From positions 1 to 6,690 of the forward strand of contig DDES01000084.1 of the NCBI GenBank assembly GCA_002336765.1: 6,690 nt of DNA. The letters are read 5' to 3'. Under the pieces are notes generated by a model. The model had not been told where the DNA came from, made no database searches, and saw nothing but the letters and a program-made list of their open reading frames with translations. The position numbers and the translations under genes are program-made. Origin of the DNA: Novosphingobium sp. UBA1948 (GTDB taxonomy: Bacteria; Pseudomonadota; Alphaproteobacteria; Sphingomonadales; Sphingomonadaceae). Position 1 is the stretch's first letter; the number at the start of each line of letters is the position of its first letter. Below, piece after piece: positions 1 to 5,691 of this stretch.

Positions 1-635
1 TCGAGGAGGAATCCATTTTTGTCATTCCATGCCAACCGCCAGCGCATGCCCGCCGGCCCGCCGCGCTGGCGCAGCAATTCGACCTCCATAACCGGCCCGC
101 CCGGCGCCTGACCGGGAAGCGGGATCGAGGGCTGGCTGCGGATCGACCAGCGGGTATGGGCCGCGCTGGCGCGGGGATGGGCATCGCCACGCAACAGGAT
201 AAGGCTCACCTGCGAACGCTCGGCCGCCAGAACAAACCGCCTGCTGGCGGTAAGGTCGTAGCGGGGCAGGTTGCCCCATGTTTCCAGCACCACAGCGGCC
301 AGCCCCGCACAGCGCGCCGCATCGTGAGCGGCACGGAGCAGCGCCTGTTCGTCGGACGTCTCGACAATCAGCAGGCTGGCCGGATCGATGCCCAATCCCG
401 CCAGACCTTCGCCATGGAGCGGCATGCGGCTGGCCAATCTGGCACGGCTACGGAGCAGCACGGTCGGGCCACGCCGCCTGGCCTCCGGAGGGGCAAGGGC
501 AAAGCCCAGCGCCGCCGCCCAGTCATCCACACAGGCGTGGATTTCGTGCAACTGCCCCTGTGCGAGCGAGGGGGAGGCCCGTTGGCAAGGCGCGCGAGGC
601 GCAAGGAATCTGTCATATGCGGGATGTGGGGACAT
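1..635 (-). CDS. imuA: ImuA, SOS mutagenesis protein (3' end off window)
   Basis: ImuA is a degenerate RecA-fold protein that works with ImuB and the polymerase DnaE2 in damage-induced translesion synthesis. About 211 residues are visible in a frame open from an ATG at 635 to the left edge. The ATG follows an in-frame TAA three codons upstream, so it is the first possible ATG, although no good Shine-Dalgarno precedes it. Family marks are LHEIHA near residue 29, a degenerate Walker-A area (GPTVLLRSRARLASR), LHGEGLAGLGIDPASLLIVE, the AAVVLETWGNLPRYDLTASR stretch followed by RRFVLAAE, AAHTRW, and the closing LLRQRGGPAGMRWRL near the edge. A classical GKT/GKS loop is absent, as is usual in this family. 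The gene reads leftward, so imuB and dnaE2 would be expected beyond base 1; they cannot be seen. A LexA box lies 29 bp upstream of the ATG. Confidence 0.87.
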   Translation of the reverse strand, partial: MSPHPAYDRFLAPRAPCQRASPSLAQGQLHEIHACVDDWAAALGFALAPPEARRRGPTVLLRSRARLASRMPLHGEGLAGLGIDPASLLIVETSDEQALLRAAHDAARCAGLAAVVLETWGNLPRYDLTASRRFVLAAERSQVSLILLRGDAHPRASAAHTRWSIRSQPSIPLPGQAPGGPVMEVELLRQRGGPAGMRWRLAWNDKNGFLL

Positions 636-664
636 AGGGACTTACGATGCGAATCACGGATATT

Positions 665-679
665 GTTCTTATTATGTTC
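665..679 (-). promoter_or_regulatory. LexA (SOS) box upstream of imuA
   Basis: On the minus strand this reads GAAC-ATAATAA-GAAC, a perfect match to the alphaproteobacterial LexA operator GAAC-N7-GAAC (GTTC-N7-GTTC on the plus strand). It ends 29 bp before the imuA ATG, a typical operator position, and imuA-imuB-dnaE2 cassettes are known LexA targets in this class. No clear -35/-10 pair could be assigned around it. Confidence 0.9.
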
Positions 680-702
680 CGTTTTCGGCAAATGTCCATC
701 AC

Positions 703-744
703 CAGTTGGGCGGTGCCGGTTGGGTGGTGTCAGTTGGGCGGTGC
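703..744. repeat. 14-bp tandem repeat, three units
   Basis: Three contiguous 14-bp units: CAGTTGGGCGGTGC at 703-716, CGGTTGGGTGGTGT at 717-730 and CAGTTGGGCGGTGC at 731-744. Units 1 and 3 are identical; unit 2 differs at three positions. They lie upstream of the imuA LexA box, in non-coding sequence. Function is unknown; replication slippage is the simple explanation. Confidence 0.85.
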
Positions 745-780
745 CCTTGCCGCCCCGCAATCTTGCACGACAGGGCATGC

Positions 781-800
781 CGCGCGTCGCCGCGCGTCGC
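781..800. repeat. 10-bp tandem duplication
   Basis: CGCGCGTCGC occurs twice back to back (781-790 and 791-800) in the spacer between the terminator-like hairpin of the GMC-SDR gene and imuA. It is non-coding with no evident function. Confidence 0.8.
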
Positions 801-816
801 CACCACGAGCGATCCG

Positions 817-866
817 TTGAAAACCGGCTTACCCCACCCCGTCAGGGATGGTGGACAAAGCCGGTT
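817..866 (-). terminator. Terminator-like hairpin overlapping the end of the GMC-SDR gene
   Basis: A perfect 9-bp inverted repeat, AACCGGCTT (822-830) and AAGCCGGTT (858-866), encloses the stop codon of the GMC-SDR gene. The 27-bp loop can form an inner stem (CCAC/GTGG and CCC/GGG around TGAC). Read on the minus strand, the downstream arm ends in TTTT, as in an intrinsic terminator, though the T tract is short. It would stop transcription before imuA. The base pairing is seen; the terminator role is inferred. Confidence 0.55.
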
Positions 867-3547
867 GCGCGCAGCTTTGCATCATCCATACGGAACGCGC
901 CCTGCGGCCGCCGCAGCGACAGGCTGCGCGCCGTTTTGACGCCCTTGACCCAATCCATCACGAGGGGAAGGTGGAAATGTCCCTTGCCTTCCGCCTCTTT
1001 CAGGAACTGGTAGAAGCTTGGCGATCCTGTCTCGCAAATATTGTAGGCATCAACACCGGTGGCGCCGGCCGCAAGGGATCGTTCCATCAAATGCAGAAAG
1101 GCCCGCGCCACGGTGGCGGGCGCGATGAAATGGCTGTTGCGATAGGATGAGAACAGCCTGCGCCCCTTGCCCCATTGCAAGGCGTTCTGGAGCTCGTTCT
1201 CCTTGGCCACCGCGATGCGGTTCAGATCGACCTTCATCCGGTCGCCATAGCGCGCCAGAATATCCTCGCCGATCCGCTTGGTGCGGGCATAATTGCGCAT
1301 CATGGCATCGGCATGATATTGGTGGCTCAGGTTACCGGCGGGGTCGATCAAGGGGCTTTCCTCGTTGACCAGACTGCTGGTTGGCGAGCCATAGACCACC
1401 ATGGAACTGGCTTGCCCGAAATACTTCACGCCGTTGCGGGCGCAGGCTTCGGCCAGCCGTTCCAGATTAATGACGTTGCTGGCTTCCGCCTCTGCGGGAA
1501 ATTCGGCCAGACTCGCCGCGAAATGGAGCACCGCACCCACGCCTTCGAGCAGATGGTCGAAATCGGCATCCGTCAGATCGAGCGAGGCGAAATCCAGTTG
1601 CCGCCATTCCACTCTGGGATCGAGCGGCAGGCGGTGGCGATACTGGCCGCGCACCCGCCAGCCCTTCGCCAGCAGCGCTTCCACCATTTTCCCCCCGAGA
1701 TTGCCGGTGGCGCCCGTCACCAGCACCAGCGGGCGGGCAGGATCACGATGCTCTTGGGTCAAGGCCTGATGCTCCATCTTGGTTTTTTCCGCGACCTGCG
1801 CGACAATATGGTCGGCCAGACGCAAGGCGACCGCCATGATGACCAAGGTCGGATTGGCATGCCCCACCGTGGGGAACACGGAGGCGCCCGCCACATACAG
1901 ACCCGCCACACCATGCACCTGACAATCGGAATTCACCACCGAGGTGGCCGGATCGGCCCCCATCCGTGTGGTGCCGGCAGTATGCGCCATATCCCGTGGC
2001 ACCAGCAATTCAGCCTTGTTCATCGCAATGGCCGGTTCCGCCTCGACGCCTGCTATGCCGGCCTCTTGCAACTCTGCCAGTGCGATGCTGCCCGCCTTGA
2101 CCATGGCCTCGCGGGTGGCCTGATCCAGTTTCCAGTCGACCATGGCGCGGGGAATGCCCAGCCGGTCCTGCCCGGTGCCCAGGGTGATGCAATTGTCGAA
2201 GGCGGGCGGCTGCTCGCAAATCATCTCGAGATTGAACTCGTCCATCTTGCGGCCGCCGCCGTCCGCCAGATAGTCGCGCGCCACGAAATTGGCGTTGAGC
2301 CACACCGCCGCGTCGGTCATCATCCGCTTGACAGGCGTCGGCACTTTGGAGCTTTCGAGCACCTTGCGCCCGAGGCCGGTGAACACCAGCCCGACATTAC
2401 CGGCCACCGTCGCGAAATCGCGCAGGACGGCCTCGCTCTTGAAGGACATCAGCCGCTTCACCGCCAGCAATGGATCGTCCTTGGACAAGACCATCGAGCC
2501 GAAGATCGCCATATTGGGCAGCCTGTGCTGCTGCTGCGCCGCAGGGCTTAACGTCAAGCCATGGGCATACATAAAGATGCGATAGCCCTGACGGAGCGGG
2601 AAGAAGCCGAGAAAACGCGAGGCATCCTCGCGATTTTCGGCGCGTATATGCCCGATCCTGACGGTGGGGTGATCCATCAGATAATGGCCGATGGCGGGCA
2701 AGCCATCTTTCTGGGCTACGCCGGGTTGATCCACGCCCGAAAGCAGCAGCAGGCGCGCGTTCTCGATCGCCCCCGATGCAATCACCACACGATCCGTCGC
2801 GATAGTCTCGCGCCGCGCGCCATCGCGCGAGGACACAAGCGCAAGACCGGTAACGCTTCCGTCCTTGATCACGATGCGTTGCACCGTGGCGTTGAGCAGC
2901 ACAGTCACGCCTGCGGGATTCGTCGCGCGAAATTCATCGCCGATCCGCATCACATCGGTGACCACCAGCCGCGAGCGGGCGAATTGCCAGAAAAACGAGG
3001 TGAAGGAGCGCAGCTTACCGAGTGGCGCAGGGGCAGCGCGTCCCGCCGCGCTCCAGAACGAATCATCATGCACCAGCGGCCCGAGATCGAGATAGGCCGC
3101 CGCCCGATCCAGATAGGGCGCGAGCACCGGCTTATCAAACGGCCAGCCTGATTCCGCGATCCAGTCCCGACGCGCATAGTCGACCGGATCAAACGGCGCG
3201 ACCTTGCCGGCCCAGGCGGCGGTCGATCCGCCCAGCACGCGGCAACGCACGCCGAATTTCTGGACCTGCGAGGTCCAGAAGCGCAATTGCGGGCCGTGCC
3301 ACGCCTGCCGTGCCTGTTGCAGGTCGGCGTCTTCCAGCTCACCCCGACCATCGACAGCGTTCAGGGCCTCATGCTCGGGGGTTTCCTGCAAATCCCCGCT
3401 TTCCAGCACGCAGACCTTCATGCCCTTGCGCGCCAGTTCACGCGCCAGTGTCAGGCCTGCCGCCCCGCCACCGACAATGAAAATATCATGGGCAGGCAAT
3501 GCGGAGAGGGAAAACTCCGGATCCTCGAAATTCAGAATTTGCGCCAT
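842..3547 (-). CDS. GMC-type FAD oxidoreductase fused to an NAD(P)-dependent epimerase/SDR
   Basis: A single 901-residue protein with two enzyme modules. Residues about 18-583 form a GMC oxidoreductase: the FAD dinucleotide site IVGGGAAG (24-31) with the ribose-binding E49, and the C-terminal catalytic region AHTAGTTRMG (His522) followed by VGHANPTLVIMA (His563/Asn565), as in the pyranose-oxidase/glucose-dehydrogenase-like GMC branch. After a short linker (about 584-605), residues 606-900 form an extended SDR: TGATGNLGG (611-619), HFAAS (675-679), SSMVVYG (714-720) and the active-site YxxxK as YARTK (753-757). All key residues of both halves are present, so both are predicted active. The substrate is not evident; oxidation of a sugar or other alcohol, coupled to reduction or epimerisation by the SDR half, is an inference. 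No signal peptide or membrane segment is seen, so it is probably cytoplasmic. The start ATG gives the FAD motif its usual N-terminal position, but its Shine-Dalgarno is weak. An internal ATG at codon 591 lacks a ribosome site, which favours a true fusion over two genes. Confidence 0.88.
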   Translation of the reverse strand: MAQILNFEDPEFSLSALPAHDIFIVGGGAAGLTLARELARKGMKVCVLESGDLQETPEHEALNAVDGRGELEDADLQQARQAWHGPQLRFWTSQVQKFGVRCRVLGGSTAAWAGKVAPFDPVDYARRDWIAESGWPFDKPVLAPYLDRAAAYLDLGPLVHDDSFWSAAGRAAPAPLGKLRSFTSFFWQFARSRLVVTDVMRIGDEFRATNPAGVTVLLNATVQRIVIKDGSVTGLALVSSRDGARRETIATDRVVIASGAIENARLLLLSGVDQPGVAQKDGLPAIGHYLMDHPTVRIGHIRAENREDASRFLGFFPLRQGYRIFMYAHGLTLSPAAQQQHRLPNMAIFGSMVLSKDDPLLAVKRLMSFKSEAVLRDFATVAGNVGLVFTGLGRKVLESSKVPTPVKRMMTDAAVWLNANFVARDYLADGGGRKMDEFNLEMICEQPPAFDNCITLGTGQDRLGIPRAMVDWKLDQATREAMVKAGSIALAELQEAGIAGVEAEPAIAMNKAELLVPRDMAHTAGTTRMGADPATSVVNSDCQVHGVAGLYVAGASVFPTVGHANPTLVIMAVALRLADHIVAQVAEKTKMEHQALTQEHRDPARPLVLVTGATGNLGGKMVEALLAKGWRVRGQYRHRLPLDPRVEWRQLDFASLDLTDADFDHLLEGVGAVLHFAASLAEFPAEAEASNVINLERLAEACARNGVKYFGQASSMVVYGSPTSSLVNEESPLIDPAGNLSHQYHADAMMRNYARTKRIGEDILARYGDRMKVDLNRIAVAKENELQNALQWGKGRRLFSSYRNSHFIAPATVARAFLHLMERSLAAGATGVDAYNICETGSPSFYQFLKEAEGKGHFHLPLVMDWVKGVKTARSLSLRRPQGAFRMDDAKLRATGFVHHP

Positions 3548-3561
3548 GCCCGCCCCGAGAT

Positions 3562-3591
3562 GAAAAACCTGGCGGAAGCCTAGGGTTTTTC
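3562..3591. promoter_or_regulatory. Terminator/attenuator-like hairpin in the GMC-SDR leader
   Basis: GAAAAACC (3562-3569) and GGTTTTTC (3584-3591) are inverted repeats around an inner GGC/GCC stem with a four-base GGAA loop, plus small bulges. Both strands show an A tract, a GC stem and a T5 tract, the shape of a bidirectional intrinsic terminator. It ends only 14 bp before the ATG of the GMC-SDR gene and no plus-strand gene ends here. It may therefore be an attenuator or a leader mRNA structure, or may insulate the gene from readthrough of the gene upstream. Confidence 0.5.
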
Positions 3592-3597
3592 GCTCCC

Positions 3598-3627
3598 TAT
3601 CAAAACCTGAAATGGCTCCATTTCCAA
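3598..3627 (-). promoter_or_regulatory. Candidate sigma-70 promoter of the GMC-SDR gene
   Basis: On the minus strand TTGGAA (plus-strand 3622-3627) and TTGATA (3598-3603) are separated by 18 bp, a plausible but imperfect -35/-10 pair. The predicted start of transcription, near 3591, would put the leader hairpin at the very 5' end of the mRNA. Matches this weak arise by chance, so this is a candidate only. Confidence 0.25.
3609..3624. promoter_or_regulatory. Operator-like dyad upstream of the GMC-SDR gene
   Basis: GAAATGG-CT-CCATTTC is a perfect 7-bp inverted repeat with a 2-bp centre, 62 bp before the ATG. It falls between, and overlaps, the candidate -35 and -10 elements, where a dimeric repressor would act. 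The symmetry is seen; binding by a regulator is inferred. Confidence 0.4.
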
Positions 3628-3757
3628 GGCATGCCAGCCAGCGCCGATCCTTGGTCGCGCGGAAAGGGCGGTTCCATCAGGGGGGCAGGCGGCGTGGACC
3701 GGTGCTTGCGGGAAAACGGGGGAGGCCAAACCATCCGGTGGCGCGGCAGAAACACCC

Positions 3758-3790
3758 GCCATCGCCCGCGCCATCGCCCGCGCCATCACC
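3758..3790. repeat. 12-bp tandem repeat, 2.75 units
   Basis: GCCATCGCCCGC at 3758-3769 and again at 3770-3781, then GCCATCACC at 3782-3790. It lies just downstream of the stop codon of the beta-rich outer-membrane gene. The rest of this 247-bp spacer (3548-3794) holds only the hairpin, dyad and candidate promoter listed separately. No gene was found in it. Confidence 0.8.
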
Positions 3791-3794
3791 GGTT

Positions 3795-4532
3795 TCAGTC
3801 GAACCGCATCATCAGGCTCAGCATCAGCCGCCCGCGCGCCTGACCGTCGAGGCTCATGGTGCCGCGCTGGGCGTCGCTCTCGCGGGCGAGGCGGTATTCG
3901 GCGCGCAGGACACCGGCGGGGATGCGCTTTTCGGCGCCGAGCGACAGGCGCCAGCCTTGCAGGGTGCGGTCACGGTCGCGGGTGGCATCGCCGGTGGCGA
4001 AATTGTCGCGCATTTCGGTGCGCAGCGCGCCCCCGCCCAGCACCAGCGCCGTATCCGCGCGCAGCGGCAGGGCCACGCTGGCGCCGAGGTAGATTTCGCG
4101 GGTGATGGTGAAGGAATAATGGTCGGTGGGGCGGCTGACGAAGTCGGAGCCGTCGGGCGTCATCAGTCCGCCATGCTGGAAATCGAGCGCCACGCGCAGA
4201 TTGCCGCGCGGATCGGGCGCGCCGATGCGGCGTTCATAACGGACATAGGCAACATCGAGGCGGTGGTTGACCGGCGTGGCGGTGGCATCATGGGCCAGCG
4301 CGATCATGGCATTCTCGCTCACGATATCGGTGGTCAGGCGCCAGCGCGGGGCTTCGGGTGTGCGGGACAGGGCATCTTGCGGATGCTCGACGGGCAGGGC
4401 CAGCGCGGGCATTGCCATCGCGGGCATTGCCACTGCGGGCAGGGCGCCGCCGGTCAGCCCGAGGGCCAGCGCGATCATCAGCGCGCCGCGCATCACACAG
4501 CGCGGGACAGATCCATCACGGAAGAGTCGCAT
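3795..4532 (-). CDS. Secreted beta-rich protein, probable outer-membrane beta-barrel
   Basis: I do not recognise a named family. The 245-residue product begins with a basic stretch and a hydrophobic core (about 15-35, ALMIALALGLTGGA) followed by AVA/AMA sites, which is a convincing Sec signal peptide with cleavage around 35-45. The mature part shows amphipathic beta-strand patterns: NLRVALDFQH (111-120), HYSFTITREIYLGASVALPL (138-157), TALVLGGGAL (161-170), WRLSLGAEKRI (194-204), LRAEYRLARE (209-218) and the last strand RLMLSLMMRFD, whose penultimate Phe resembles an outer-membrane insertion signal. An 8-strand barrel would fit the length. The ATG at 4532 is chosen because AAGGGGG lies at good spacing upstream; a second Met at residue 14 is possible. 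It lies 151 bp after rlmJ on the same strand. Export and the beta-rich fold are well supported; the function is unknown. Confidence 0.82.
   Translation of the reverse strand: MRLFRDGSVPRCVMRGALMIALALGLTGGALPAVAMPAMAMPALALPVEHPQDALSRTPEAPRWRLTTDIVSENAMIALAHDATATPVNHRLDVAYVRYERRIGAPDPRGNLRVALDFQHGGLMTPDGSDFVSRPTDHYSFTITREIYLGASVALPLRADTALVLGGGALRTEMRDNFATGDATRDRDRTLQGWRLSLGAEKRIPAGVLRAEYRLARESDAQRGTMSLDGQARGRLMLSLMMRFD
4405..4440. repeat. 15-bp in-frame repeat in the signal-peptide region
   Basis: GCGGGCATTGCCATC (4405-4419) is followed by GCGGGCATTGCCACT (4420-4434) and a partial third unit. It encodes the Ala-Met-Pro run (AMPAMAMPA, about residues 35-43) right after the signal-peptide hydrophobic core, blurring which signal-peptidase site is used. 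It looks like an in-frame slippage expansion in a tolerant segment. Confidence 0.65.
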
Positions 4533-4613
4533 CGTCAGGCCCCCTTGCTCCGCCGCCGCGGGATTCGCGCCGGATGGCCCTGTTTCGCAAAACGGGGTGA
4601 AGCCCGCGTTGCG

Positions 4614-4633
4614 CCGCGCGGTTAACGGCGCGG
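4614..4633. repeat. 20-bp imperfect palindrome between rlmJ and the outer-membrane gene
   Basis: The 20 bp centred on GTTAAC are self-complementary except for one symmetric mismatch pair (CCGCGC-G-GTTAAC-G-GCGCGG). It lies in the 151-bp spacer after rlmJ. No T tract follows on either strand, so it is not a standard intrinsic terminator. A protein site or simple RNA hairpin is possible. A weaker 8-bp stem with one G-T pair is at 4578-4597. No gene is seen in the spacer. Confidence 0.45.
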
Positions 4634-4683
4634 GCGCGGCTGTTAAGATCGGGCCGGGCAGGGCGGGGGTGAGGGGCTAGACC

Positions 4684-5433
4684 CTAATCGCCCAACCAAT
4701 TGGCCGCGATCGTGCCTCGATGCCCCTCGGGCGCCAGCGCGGCGCGCAGGGCTTCCAGCAAAGGCGGCAGCGCCTGTGTGAAGGCATAGGGCGGGTTGAC
4801 GATGAACAGGCCCGCGCCGTTATAGATGCCGGGCTGATCGCGGTCGTACAGCCAATGCTCCACATTCAGGAATTTCGGGATGCCCAGCTTGCGCAACTGG
4901 TGCTTCCACTGCGCATGCATGGGCCGCTCTTTCAGCGGATACCAGATCACCGTCACGCCATGCGCCCATTTGCGGTGCGCGGCGGCGAGGGTGGCGGTGA
5001 TGCGCGCGCGCTCGTCCGTCTGCTCATAGGGCGGATCGACCACCACCACGCCGCGCGGCGTGCGGGGCGGCACCATCGCCAACCACAGCTCGTAGGCGTC
5101 GCGCTCATGCACGGCAGCCGATGTGCCGCGCATCACGCCGCGCAGGGCATAGGCATCCTCGGGATGCTTTTCGTTCAGCACCAGCCCATCCTGCGGCCGC
5201 AACAGCTGCGCCAGAAACTGCGGCGAGCCGGGGTAGAGTTGCGGTCCGGTTCCGCCATTCACAGCCCCGCCATTCACGGCCTGCACGGCGGCGCGATAGT
5301 CATCCAGCAAGGGGTTCGTATCGGCAAAGGCCCGCACCACGCCCTGCATGGCCTCGCCGGTGCGCTGGGCCGCATCGCCGTTAAGGTCGTACATCCCGCA
5401 ACCGGCATGGGTGTCGATCAGGGTCAGCGGCAC
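4684..5433 (-). CDS. rlmJ: RlmJ, 23S rRNA m6A2030 methyltransferase: main body, separated from its N-terminus by a frameshift
   Basis: RlmJ uses S-adenosylmethionine to methylate N6 of A2030 of 23S rRNA; it was formerly called YhiR/ComJ. The frame from 5433 holds LTLIDTHAGCGMYDL (SAM site), QRTGEA, YPGSPQFLAQLLRPQD, LNEKHPED, the N6-adenine methyltransferase motif DPPYE (D133 here, about 165 in the rebuilt protein, near E. coli D164), VIWYPLKERP and IVNPPYAFTQALPPLL. It lacks the conserved first ~33 residues, which lie immediately upstream in another frame. GTG at 5431-5433 could serve as a start, but it sits inside the conserved block and has no proper ribosome site. Joining the two pieces gives 281 residues, against 280 in E. 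coli. It is either an indel-inactivated gene or an intact gene with a base-calling error. Confidence 0.9.
   Translation of the reverse strand: MPLTLIDTHAGCGMYDLNGDAAQRTGEAMQGVVRAFADTNPLLDDYRAAVQAVNGGAVNGGTGPQLYPGSPQFLAQLLRPQDGLVLNEKHPEDAYALRGVMRGTSAAVHERDAYELWLAMVPPRTPRGVVVVDPPYEQTDERARITATLAAAHRKWAHGVTVIWYPLKERPMHAQWKHQLRKLGIPKFLNVEHWLYDRDQPGIYNGAGLFIVNPPYAFTQALPPLLEALRAALAPEGHRGTIAANWLGD
5252..5281. repeat. 15-bp in-frame duplication inside rlmJ
   Basis: CCGCCATTCAC occurs at 5252-5262 and again at 5267-5277 (period 15 bp). On the minus strand this encodes a doubled AVNGG unit (AVNGGAVNGG) in the variable loop before YPGSP. The reading frame is kept. It appears to be a recent insertion at a tolerant site. 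Confidence 0.7.
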
Positions 5434-5530
5434 TCTCTTTGTGCTGCAAGGCCCGCACGAGGGCGATCAGCAGGCTGTGCTTCACGACATCGGCGCTGTT
5501 GCCGGCATGGAAGGAATGGCGGTAATTCAT
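5381..5530 (-). pseudogene. rlmJ: N-terminal fragment of rlmJ, ending early because of the frameshift
   Basis: From the ATG at 5530 the sequence reads MNYRHSFHAGNSADVVKHSL and continues to ...ALQHKE at codon 32, an excellent match to the conserved RlmJ N-terminus (MLSYRHSFHAGNHADVLKHT in E. coli). The frame then diverges into an unrelated tail and stops at TAA (5381-5383) after 49 residues. The body resumes in a frame one base away from about 5433. Deleting one G in AGTGCCG would give HKE-SPLTLIDTHAG, and restoring one GA to the AGAGAG run would give HKE-RVPLTLIDTHAG; both fit. The ATG overlaps the stop of a possible small upstream ORF as ATGA. Confidence 0.85.
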
Positions 5531-5691
5531 GGCAATTCAAAGTCCTGACGATCTGCCTTGATGCGACCTGCCGGTGCGTAAACCGGGCGCGAGTCGGTGG
5601 CGGCAACCAATCCGGCGCTGGTATAGAGTCGGGCGGAAACCTTCAAAGCCCTTCTGCGCAACGCTGCGCTCTCATGGCGATGCCGGATCAT
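5527..5691 (-). CDS. Possible small ORF coupled to rlmJ (54 aa, uncertain)
   Basis: An ORF from ATG 5689-5691 would encode 54 residues ending ...SARLYTSAGLVAATDSRP, then VYAPAGRIKADRQDFELP. It is not a family I recognise. Its TGA (5527-5529) overlaps the rlmJ ATG as ATGA, the usual layout of translationally coupled genes, and its start overlaps the last codons of the HTH gene after a GACGGGG stretch. Against it: short length, mixed codon use and no recognised domain. If it is not real, 5531-5671 is a 141-bp spacer with no other signal. Confidence 0.3.
   Translation of the reverse strand: MIRHRHESAALRRRALKVSARLYTSAGLVAATDSRPVYAPAGRIKADRQDFELP

Noticed and set aside
781..800. Short repeats considered as a CRISPR array
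   Set aside because: Units are 10-15 bp and directly abutting, with no unique spacers.
156..1013. Long plus-strand open frame opposite imuA
   Set aside because: It runs antisense to imuA and crosses the imuA promoter and LexA box. The translation has no domain, while the minus strand gives clear ImuA.
1741..1777. Internal ATG at codon 591 as a separate SDR gene start
   Set aside because: No Shine-Dalgarno and no stop codon separate it from the GMC half. The frame is continuous through a short linker.
1175..2551. 458-codon plus-strand open frame
   Set aside because: It is antisense to the GMC-SDR gene, which has complete motifs. The His/Gln-rich translation is typical of the reverse complement of a GC-rich gene.
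3580..3789. 69-codon minus-strand ORF upstream of the GMC-SDR gene
   Set aside because: It overlaps the hairpin, dyad and 12-bp repeats. Its N-terminus (MMARAMARAMAG) is simply the repeat translated, and it has no ribosome site.
3612..4625. 337-codon plus-strand open frame over the outer-membrane gene
   Set aside because: It overlaps a minus-strand gene that has a signal peptide, beta strands and a good ribosome site. The plus-strand product is low-complexity Ala/Gly/Arg/His.
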